From Slackia piriformis YIT 12062 (GTDB lineage Bacteria; Actinomycetota; Coriobacteriia; Coriobacteriales; Eggerthellaceae): a stretch of 64,000 nucleotides of DNA. Below are positions 17,751-24,255 of this stretch, piece after piece; position 1 is the stretch's first letter; the number at the start of each line of letters is the position of its first letter. The stretch is taken from positions 1,489,114 to 1,553,113 of the forward strand of contig NZ_JH815198.1 of the NCBI RefSeq assembly GCF_000296445.1. Reading direction: 5' to 3'. The notes beneath the pieces are model-generated. The model was not told the origin of the DNA. It saw nothing but the letters and a program-made list of their open reading frames with translations, and made no database searches. The position numbers and the translations under genes were made by a program.

Positions 17751-18524
17751 CTACCGATAGTCCAATTCGTTGTCGCCCGTAGCGTAATCAATTGATATGC
17801 CAGGCTGCACATTGGGGCAGAACACGTTGAACGAGACACCCTCGCCGCCGTCTTCGATGGAAAACGCCTCCATTTGGACCCCTCGGCAAAGCAGCTCGTC
17901 TTCGCTGAAGACAGGCACCACCCTGTAGAGAACGTGGTTTCCCGTGCGCTCGATATAACGAATGACCTCCTCTTCAAAAGGCAGCATCCCCTCGGCGTTC
18001 ATGAAGCGCGTCCCCGTCACCAAATTGCGATCGTTCGCGTTTTCGCTTCCGAGCTTCCAGGCGATAAGGTGCGACCTGTTGTACAGGGACTCCCCGTCAA
18101 TGAACCCATAGCGGACCGAATGCCACCCGCTTGGATGAATGCTGCTAATGCTGCCGCGCTTCTCTCCTTTCTTGGGCATGGTCTCTTCACCCAAGCACGC
18201 AACCGCACCCGTGCATCGACCCTGCCAATCGAGGGGTGCGTAATATTCGAATCCTTCGTTTTCCCGAGCATAGGCGACGTCCGCTTCGTTGAACGAAGGG
18301 ACGTTTCCGTTCACCTCTTCAAAGGTTATACCGCTCGAAGCATATGCCGCGGAATCGAGAGCTTCCGATTCCGGCACCGTTGTCTCAAGGGACACGGGAG
18401 ATTCCCGAGAAGAAGCCGCTTCTTCAAGAAATGTACACCCCGCGCACGATAAGGCGGCCGCAAGAACAATGCCTGCAAACAACGAAGCCAGACCGCGAGC
18501 GCGATCCGCAAAAAGCTTTCTCAT
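17751..18524 (-). CDS. DNA-entry-type nuclease (EndA/NucA-like), probable lipoprotein
   Basis: A 257-residue exported nuclease of the DNA/RNA non-specific beta-beta-alpha-metal group. The N-terminus has a basic start, a hydrophobic stretch (LASLFAGIVLAAAL) and Cys residues at SCAGC that suggest lipid anchoring, though the lipobox is imperfect. The catalytic region reads ESLYNRSHLIAWKLG, then NDRNLVTGTRFMNAEGMLPFEEEV, as in streptococcal EndA-type nucleases, with NRSH where classic family members have DRGH. It could degrade DNA outside the cell for uptake or feeding. Start ATG at 18524 (GGGAG upstream) or 18539 are both possible. Confidence 0.85.
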   Translation of the reverse strand: MRKLFADRARGLASLFAGIVLAAALSCAGCTFLEEAASSRESPVSLETTVPESEALDSAAYASSGITFEEVNGNVPSFNEADVAYARENEGFEYYAPLDWQGRCTGAVACLGEETMPKKGEKRGSISSIHPSGWHSVRYGFIDGESLYNRSHLIAWKLGSENANDRNLVTGTRFMNAEGMLPFEEEVIRYIERTGNHVLYRVVPVFSEDELLCRGVQMEAFSIEDGGEGVSFNVFCPNVQPGISIDYATGDNELDYR

Positions 18525-18681
18525 GATTCTCCCATCCATACCGCCCCCGCCGGATGCGACGGCCGAATATCTCGATACAGTCAAAGCGGCATGGTAGCCA
18601 AACCCGCCCCGAACCGTGCCTTGAACTCTTCGAAATCGCATAGTAGCCTTATATGCATGCACACAGGAACGGGGGCTGCGC

Positions 18682-19338
18682 ATGGAGCCATGCCATATCG
18701 AACTCATGAAAGCCGGCAGCGCCAACTGCTTTTTAATCCATCGCAACGGTGAAGCGGTGCTCGTAGACACCGGAAAAAGCGCCTACCGCGACCGCATTCT
18801 TGAAGCATGCCGCAATTTCGACATGCGCGCCATAGCGCTTACGCACGGACATTACGATCATGCGCAAAACGCTGCTTTCCTCTCGAACGAACTCAACGTC
18901 CCCATCGTGATGAGTGAAAAAGACCTCCCCCTTATCCAGGACAATTGCGCCGAGGCCATGCAGGCCGACACCGCCATAGGCAGGGCTGTTCTCTCGGTCT
19001 CGCAACGCGGATTCGAAAACGAGACGATAGAGGATTTCCGCCCGGCAAAATTCCTCGAAGAAGGCACGACCCTCGTGGACTTCGGCTTTCCCGACATCTA
19101 TGTCATCGAACTTCCGGGCCATACGAAAGGCTCCATAGGATTCGTAACGCAGGGACAATCGGGACACCCCGCCCTTTTCGTGGGAGATGCGCTTATGAAT
19201 CTGGTCTACCCGTCAAGCGCCATGTTCTACGGCAACGGTGAAGACGCCAGGACAAGCGCGCAACGCATCGCGTCGTTCGGGGAAGCAACCATCCACTTCG
19301 GACACGGCCGTTCGCTTCCGAATAAAGAGAACTGGTAA
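18682..19338 (+). CDS. MBL-fold metallo-hydrolase
   Basis: A 218-residue hydrolase of the metallo-beta-lactamase fold. The zinc-binding motif is ALTHGHYDHAQN (HxHxDH), with later ligands in ELPGHTKGS and a buried Asp in FVGDALMN; the terminal FGHGRSLP supplies the last His. The family includes glyoxalase II-like thioesterases and other hydrolases; substrate unknown. The start ATG at 18682 follows GGGGG by six bases. It is divergent from the nuclease gene, sharing about 150 bases of promoter region. Confidence 0.85.
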   Translation: MEPCHIELMKAGSANCFLIHRNGEAVLVDTGKSAYRDRILEACRNFDMRAIALTHGHYDHAQNAAFLSNELNVPIVMSEKDLPLIQDNCAEAMQADTAIGRAVLSVSQRGFENETIEDFRPAKFLEEGTTLVDFGFPDIYVIELPGHTKGSIGFVTQGQSGHPALFVGDALMNLVYPSSAMFYGNGEDARTSAQRIASFGEATIHFGHGRSLPNKENW

Positions 19339-19512
19339 AAAAGGCGTCGGCCGGCCTTGGACCGGCGAATCGACGGAACCGACAGCGCGCCAGACAAATG
19401 CACTGGGACCGGCAGTACGCGCGCCAAACTCAGCAACACGCGTGACAATCCACCGAACGCGCAAAGCCTTCAGAACGCAACGGGTCAGACAACGCACGGC
19501 CTTTGACACGCG

Positions 19513-20808
19513 CTATTCCGTGGCGGCCTCTCCGAGATGAATGACGGATTCACGCAAAGCGGGGCAGGCCTTGAAGACAAATGCCTTCCCCTCGTGCTCT
19601 CTCACCAGGCACCCATGACGCTCTAGGTCAAGAAAATCCGCGCGAGCCGTTGCATAGGCAACGGCAAACGTACGCTGATGCGGGCCTATGCGCAATGCCG
19701 CATTCGGCTCCTTGCAAAGCGCCGAGATGATCGATTTTTGCCGGTCGTTCATAGGGAAATCGAACATGGCACCAATACGGTCGTTCAGGTTCTTAAGCTG
19801 GTAGAGCGTCTTCTCCAAACGATCGACCTCTTTGAGGTAGAACCTCGTGTACATAATGAAATACGACGTGAAGTCGAATCCGAAGCCGTAGTCGACCGAC
19901 CAGCTTTTAAAGACGGACTCCATCAGGGGGGTGTTAAGGTCTCCGAACGGATAGTACCCAACCGGAACCCAGCTCAGCACGGGATACCCCCATTTGATGG
20001 CAATGACGTTTCGCAGGAGCACTCCGACGAGGGAGTTCAGGCACGGGAATATGTCGAAGTTCCAGAAGTACCACGTTATGCTGATGATGCGCTGGATGGG
20101 ACCGAACCTCATCTCCCCTTCGTTTCCCATCCGAGCCCTGCGGCATATGGCATCGATGCATGAGGCGCTATCGGGAGGCTGAATCCGCTCATCGAGCGGA
20201 CAGACTTTTTCGCGACGCGGAATATTCTCCACGTCAACGCCCTCTATGAGTCGGTAATAAATCGTCTCGATAAGGCCGTAGGTAATCTCTCTCATGGCAA
20301 GCTCGTCGGCATTGCTGCTGATTTCGATATAGTTGCTGATAACACGGTCAAGCGGAGAGCGGGGAGTTCGTCTGCCGGCGAAAATATCGTGGATTCGCTC
20401 GTCTGAGACAAGCGCCCCTTCGGCTTCGAGGGCGCGGGCAAGCGTTCTTTCGATCGAACGCGTCAAAAAAGGAGAGCCCTTGAGGGCATCGATATCTCTA
20501 TCGAGCGGATAGCCCGTTTTGCAGCGAATCTCGAGCATCTTCGAATCGAGGGCAAGCGAAGTCGTGGTAACGAACCAGCAATCGGCCGATCGGTAGGGAT
20601 CATCGGGCAGAAACACGGCCGCCTGTTTGCGAATCGCGCTTAAAAGCCTCCACATGCTTTCTTTGTCGTAGCCTTCGGGAAGTTCATAGTCGTCTAAATC
20701 TTCGTAAAGCAGCAAGCCGACATCGGCCGCGGACCTCAGGCGACGAAGTCTCTCATCGTCCATAAGCGCCAAGATGTCTTCTTTTGCGCATTGCGGTCGC
20801 TCCTCCAT
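19513..20808 (-). CDS. Fic-fold protein with degenerate catalytic motif and C-terminal winged helix
   Basis: A 431-residue soluble protein. I read it as a Fic-family homologue. The part around residues 115-160 (SIERTLARALEAEG, then DRVISNYIEIS) resembles the N-terminal inhibitory region of Fic proteins, the middle (QRIISITWYFWNFDIFPCLN, then VGVLLRN and KWGYPVLSWVPVG) aligns with the region HPFxDGNGRxxRLL and the following helix, and the C-terminus (NDRQKSIISALC ... FLDLERHGCLV) looks like the winged-helix domain found behind many Fic domains. The catalytic His and the DGNGR loop are missing (FPCLNSLVG in their place), so AMP transfer is not expected. A DNA- or peptide-binding regulator is more likely. 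It is divergent from the small ORF at 20974, across an AT-rich region. Start ATG 20808 follows AGGGGGA. Confidence 0.6.
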   Translation of the reverse strand: MEERPQCAKEDILALMDDERLRRLRSAADVGLLLYEDLDDYELPEGYDKESMWRLLSAIRKQAAVFLPDDPYRSADCWFVTTTSLALDSKMLEIRCKTGYPLDRDIDALKGSPFLTRSIERTLARALEAEGALVSDERIHDIFAGRRTPRSPLDRVISNYIEISSNADELAMREITYGLIETIYYRLIEGVDVENIPRREKVCPLDERIQPPDSASCIDAICRRARMGNEGEMRFGPIQRIISITWYFWNFDIFPCLNSLVGVLLRNVIAIKWGYPVLSWVPVGYYPFGDLNTPLMESVFKSWSVDYGFGFDFTSYFIMYTRFYLKEVDRLEKTLYQLKNLNDRIGAMFDFPMNDRQKSIISALCKEPNAALRIGPHQRTFAVAYATARADFLDLERHGCLVREHEGKAFVFKACPALRESVIHLGEAATE

Positions 20809-20882
20809 TGCTTCCCCCTATCGACCACTTCCCCAAGGCCATAGCTCGAAAACAAACGCTCATCAGCGCATATCTTCATAAT

Positions 20883-20953
20883 GTACTATCAATCTCCATT
20901 AGAAGCATTATCAAATTAAATTATAGTACTTATCAATTTTTTAGATATTGATA
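20883..20953 (+). promoter_or_regulatory. Promoter and operator-like repeats in front of the small ORF
   Basis: On the plus strand a -35-like TTAGAA (20899-20904) lies 17 bases before a -10 TATAGT (20922-20927). Across the expected start site is an inverted repeat TATCAAT (20931-20937), nine bases, ATTGATA (20947-20953). The related sequences GTACTATCAAT (20883-20893) and GTACTTATCAAT (20926-20937) form a direct repeat. The segment is about 75 percent A+T, unlike its surroundings. It also lies upstream of the divergent Fic-like gene. Confidence 0.5.
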
Positions 20954-20973
20954 TAAGAAATGAGGAGGGTATA

Positions 20974-21126
20974 GTGAAGAGGTGCAGAGACAAGCTAGCT
21001 CCCAAGAAGGAGAAAGATATGAAGTCAAGCACCACCAACACCCATCACGAATCGGCGTTTTTCCACATTCTGGAAGCCATGGGCCTCGAAGGAAATAATT
21101 CCTGCTGGCCGGTAACGCTGCGCTAA
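20974..21126 (+). CDS. Small ORF of 50 (or 35) codons, unknown peptide
   Basis: The frame starts with a GTG at 20974, five bases after a perfect AGGAGG ribosome site. An internal ATG at 21019 also has an excellent site (AAGGAG, six bases), giving a 35-residue form. The long form begins MKRCRDKLAPKKEKD and is strongly basic; the shared part begins MKSSTTNTHHESAFFHILEA, continues MGLEGN and ends NSCWPVTLR with the only Trp near the end. It has no signal peptide and no recognisable domain. It has its own promoter-like region and is followed by a strong hairpin. It may be a secreted or processed signal peptide, a RiPP precursor or a small protein partner of the divergent Fic-like protein; none of this is shown. 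Confidence 0.5.
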   Translation: MKRCRDKLAPKKEKDMKSSTTNTHHESAFFHILEAMGLEGNNSCWPVTLR

Positions 21127-21163
21127 TTCGCCTCCTTAAAACCCAGGCGCAAGCCCGGTAAGC

Positions 21164-21207
21164 AGAAGCCCCTCGATCCGAAGCGACACACGGATCGAGG
21201 GGCTTCT
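21164..21207 (+). terminator. Perfect 17-bp hairpin after the small ORF
   Basis: AGAAGCCCCTCGATCCG (21164-21180) pairs without mismatch with 21191-21207 around a 10-base loop. No T tract follows on either strand, so it may be a strong pause or processing hairpin rather than a classical terminator. It lies 37 bases after the small ORF. Confidence 0.55.
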
Positions 21208-21323
21208 CGCATATCGAAAGCATGCCAAGGGCCTTGAGCAAGCGTATGCGACCACAGCAGCATCGTTAACACGGGGGACAGTCCACAAGCCATCAAAGGT
21301 TTGCCGTCCGCCGTCCTTCGGCG

Positions 21324-22475
21324 CTATCCAGCCAACGCGTTTGTTTCTTTCGCCGCTTCGGCGTCTTCACGCTCAAGAACCTTGCGCATAGCGGCGATTG
21401 CGCATTCGATCTGACCGTCATCAGGCTCACGCGTCGTAAGCTTCTGCATCTGCATACCAGGCCACAGAATAACCTTGACCAGGGGGTTTTCTGGATGGCT
21501 GCCCGCCCACTTCACCGTAATCTCATAGCTGATTCCAGCAATCACCGGCATCAAGGCGATGCGCACTGCGATGACAAGAGCAAGTTTGACAGGGCCGTCG
21601 GGCACGCCCCATGCCGCGATAAGCGCATTGAGGGGCGTGATTGTGTAGACCAGGATGGCAATAATCATGACCATGATAAGAAACGCCGTGCCGCACCGCA
21701 CATGAAGACGAGGGAAGCTTCTTGCGTTTTCCGGCGTAAGCGCAAGGCCGTGCTCGAAGCAATGGATGGTCTTATGCTCCGCACCGTGATAGCCGAACAT
21801 GCGCTTGATGTCCTCCATACGACCGATCAGCCATATGTAGAACACGAAAATGGCCACGCGCACGATGCCGTCTACGATATTCCAAGCAAGCGTGTTGCTG
21901 TCATACTCCCCCACGATGAAATTGGCTATGAGCGCCGGAGCGACAATGAAGAGCACCACGCCGAGCACTAGGCCGAGCACCATGGAAACGGCCATTTCCT
22001 TCTTGCCGAACTCGAGGGCAGCGTCTTCGGACGTCGCATCTTGCGATGCGACGTTACGGCTATCATCAGCAGAAACCCGGGAACGAGACGACGCCTCGCC
22101 TTCTGCAGAAAGCTCCAGGCGGTCTTCGCCATCCTGAACTTGACGCCGCGACGGCTCATCCTCCGAAGAGTCGGGCACGGCGTCGTCGTTAAACGCGTGG
22201 AGCGCGGCAATTTCGAGAGCCTTGTAGCCTAGAACCAAGCTCTCCACGAACGCGCGGCATCCGCGAACGATGGGCCAGTACAGCCAGCCGTTCTTTTTCT
22301 TACCGCTTGCAAGGTCGTGCTCCTCGACGTAGATCGAGCCGCTCGGCTCGCGCACGGCGGCAGCCCAGTTGTACTTGCCGCGCATCATCACGCCTTCAAT
22401 CAGAGCTTGACCGCCCACATGGGTCTTATGCGCGCCGTCTTCGGAGAAGGCGCGCTTCGTTTCGCTTTTCCTCAC
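21324..22475 (-). CDS. DUF1385 membrane protein
   Basis: A 383-residue protein with the DUF1385 signature: HVGGQALIEGVMMRGKYNWA near the start, a membrane part of about five helices and the conserved FGYHGAEHKTIHCFEHG with its His residues and SFPRLHVRCGTAFL. Biochemical function is unknown; the conserved His and Glu suggest a metal site. Between the N-terminal domain and the membrane part is a charged, low-complexity insert of about 60 residues (Ser/Asp/Glu/Arg). The likely start is a GTG at 22475 whose G is the last base of the thyX stop codon (TAGTG), pointing to coupled translation. Confidence 0.82.
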   Translation of the reverse strand: MRKSETKRAFSEDGAHKTHVGGQALIEGVMMRGKYNWAAAVREPSGSIYVEEHDLASGKKKNGWLYWPIVRGCRAFVESLVLGYKALEIAALHAFNDDAVPDSSEDEPSRRQVQDGEDRLELSAEGEASSRSRVSADDSRNVASQDATSEDAALEFGKKEMAVSMVLGLVLGVVLFIVAPALIANFIVGEYDSNTLAWNIVDGIVRVAIFVFYIWLIGRMEDIKRMFGYHGAEHKTIHCFEHGLALTPENARSFPRLHVRCGTAFLIMVMIIAILVYTITPLNALIAAWGVPDGPVKLALVIAVRIALMPVIAGISYEITVKWAGSHPENPLVKVILWPGMQMQKLTTREPDDGQIECAIAAMRKVLEREDAEAAKETNALAG

Positions 22476-23155
22476 TACGAACGCACCGCTTTCGGGTACG
22501 GTCTTCCGCAGGTCATCTTGCCTTCGCTGCAAGCACCGCGCACGCACGACGGGCCGGCGTCAAAAAACACATAGGGGGCCGTAGGGCGAACCAGCTCGAG
22601 CATCTTGTGGGCAAGTTCGCGGATTTCCCATTGGGCGCGATTGCAGCAGCGCAGCTCGAAGAAATGAAGGAGCTCGCGCACGTTCATGGTGACCACGATC
22701 TTCGTCTCGGCAGCGTTGGGAAGCAGATAGCGCGCATCCTCGGCGGGAACGCCGGCATCAAGAAGCTTCTGGTACGCTTCGACCGCAGCGTCCACAGCCT
22801 CGTCGAACAGCGCGCTCGCCTCTTCGTTTTCGGCGACGCTTGCCGGCTTTATCGTATTCAGCCCGTCCTTGAACTTCACATAGCGCTGCGACTGCTGATT
22901 GAAGCTTGCCAACCTGTGACGCACCAGCTGATGCGTCATCGCGCGGGAGACGCCGTCGATCGCAAACGTGTAGCTTACATGCTCAAGCGTCGAAAAATGA
23001 CCGCTCTTCATAATGGTAGAGAGCACGCTCTGAATTCTTTCGGGAGGCATGGTCTCCATGAGTTCGGATGCGCCGACGGGGGCATAGCACAGACGCGCCG
23101 CCGTGGCAATGGCGCGCTCGGGATCGGGAGTATGGTAAAGAAGTTCTACCTGCAT
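22475..23155 (-). CDS. thyX: Flavin-dependent thymidylate synthase ThyX
   Basis: A 226-residue FAD enzyme that makes dTMP from dUMP using methylenetetrahydrofolate and NADPH. The ThyX motif RHRLASFNQQSQRY matches RHRxxSxNxxSxRY, and HFSTLEHVSYTF and NVRELLHFFELRC are also typical. The start ATG at 23155 has GGAG eight bases upstream. The C-terminus is Cys-containing (PSCVRGACSEGKMTCG), a feature of some actinobacterial ThyX. No thyA is seen in the window. Confidence 0.95.
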   Translation of the reverse strand: MQVELLYHTPDPERAIATAARLCYAPVGASELMETMPPERIQSVLSTIMKSGHFSTLEHVSYTFAIDGVSRAMTHQLVRHRLASFNQQSQRYVKFKDGLNTIKPASVAENEEASALFDEAVDAAVEAYQKLLDAGVPAEDARYLLPNAAETKIVVTMNVRELLHFFELRCCNRAQWEIRELAHKMLELVRPTAPYVFFDAGPSCVRGACSEGKMTCGRPYPKAVRS

Positions 23156-23251
23156 AGATACGACTCCTGTTCTCATCGGGTTTTCGCATCATGATAGCCC
23201 ACGAAAGCCGAGGGGAAAGACGGCTCGCAACGTTTCCGCAAAAGACACGTC

Positions 23252-23284
23252 GGCCCGCTTTCGCATTCAACGCGAAAGCGGGCC
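23252..23284 (-). terminator. Perfect 13-bp hairpin downstream of the DtxR-family gene
   Basis: GGCCCGCTTTCGC at 23252-23264 and its reverse complement at 23272-23284 are separated by seven bases. A short T run (TCTTTT) follows only after a gap on the minus strand. It lies between the regulator and thyX and may end the regulator transcript. Confidence 0.5.
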
Positions 23285-23372
23285 GCTCCACAGCTCAAAC
23301 CATCAGAGGCCTTCATCGAGCGCTCTCGAAAAACGCCCGAGCCACGGCGCCTTTCGGCGAACGGAACAGGCC

Positions 23373-23807
23373 CTACGCCTTCTTGGACTCGATGCCAACA
23401 GAGGAAAAGTACTTCTCCCATTTTTCGAACGAATCCTCGCTGATAGCATGCTCCATCTGACACGCTTCGTAATTCGCCGTTTGCTGGTCTATGCCGACGA
23501 TTTCCGCAAGAAAACGATACAGCAGGTTGTGGCGACGCCATAAGGCCTCGCCATAAGAGCGGCCCTTTTCCGTCAAGGTTATATCGCCATAATAGGGCTG
23601 CTCCACGTAGCCTTTTTCCTTAAGGTTCGATATGGCCTTCGAAACCGACGCCTTCGAAACACCCAGCTTGTTCGCCACGTCGACGGCGCGAACGGAAGAG
23701 CCTGTCGCCTCCGTCAAATCGACCATGGCCTCGAGGTAATCCTCAAGCGAATGGCTCAGCGTTTCACTACGAGACTCCAAGACGGTCATCGTTTTCGCTT
23801 CAGACAT
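23373..23807 (-). CDS. DtxR/MntR-family metal-dependent transcriptional regulator
   Basis: A 144-residue regulator with an N-terminal winged helix (SLEDYLEAMVDLTEATGSSVRA, then ANKLGVSKASVSKAISNLKEKGYV) and a dimerisation domain carrying metal ligands of the family: RHNLLYRFLAEIVG and the CQMEHAISED motif with Cys, Glu and His. Such proteins repress iron or manganese uptake genes when metal is bound. It is short and lacks the C-terminal SH3 domain of DtxR proper, so it is closer to MntR in build. It lies downstream of the feo operon but behind a terminator, which suggests a separate unit. Control of feo is inferred from position. Confidence 0.88.
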   Translation of the reverse strand: MSEAKTMTVLESRSETLSHSLEDYLEAMVDLTEATGSSVRAVDVANKLGVSKASVSKAISNLKEKGYVEQPYYGDITLTEKGRSYGEALWRRHNLLYRFLAEIVGIDQQTANYEACQMEHAISEDSFEKWEKYFSSVGIESKKA

Positions 23808-23867
23808 TGGGGGCCTCGCTCTCAGGATCGATACACGGTTCGTTCGCTACACCATATCACATTGCAC

Positions 23868-23903
23868 GAAAAAGCCCGCTTCCCAATAGACGGGAGGCGG
23901 GCT
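23868..23903 (-). terminator. Rho-independent terminator of the feo operon
   Basis: A 12-bp stem (AGCCCGCTTCCC with GGGAGGCGGGCT, one G-T pair) with a seven-base loop is followed by five Ts on the minus strand. It lies about 100 bases after the Cys-rich gene. Confidence 0.85.
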
Positions 23904-24000
23904 CACGAATTGCGAACCGGCTGCGCAGACAAAGCGCGCATCGCAAAATTGCTCCGAACGAATCCGAATCGCGGGCGAACCGAAACGGTTCGTCTGAAAT

Positions 24001-24255
24001 CTACGACAAGATCTTCGAGTCGCCCTCCACGTCGCGCTTCATGGCCTCGACCATGGAGTACGCGGGGCACGATTCGGAAGAAGACGCCGAATGCGAAGCG
24101 GAGGCGCATGCCGAGCACGAACCCGATCCGCACGAGCCTGAACAGTGCTCTTTACATCCGCACATGCCTTTCTTGCGAAAGGAACGGATGGAAAGACACA
24201 CGCACGCAATAACGACGGCTAGAACCAAAGCGGTAGACACGTTCACGAGGTTCAC
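24001..24255 (-). CDS. FeoB-associated Cys-rich membrane protein
   Basis: An 84-residue protein with one N-terminal membrane helix (STALVLAVVIACVCLSI), a basic junction (RSFRKKG) and a Cys-rich soluble part (MCGCKEHCSGSCGSGSCSAC, later SESCPAY). Small proteins of this design follow feoB in many anaerobes and may pass or sense ferrous iron; direct evidence is limited. The GTG start at 24255 overlaps the feoB stop (GTGA), with AAAGGAG upstream, so the two are coupled. Confidence 0.85.
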   Translation of the reverse strand: MNLVNVSTALVLAVVIACVCLSIRSFRKKGMCGCKEHCSGSCGSGSCSACASASHSASSSESCPAYSMVEAMKRDVEGDSKILS

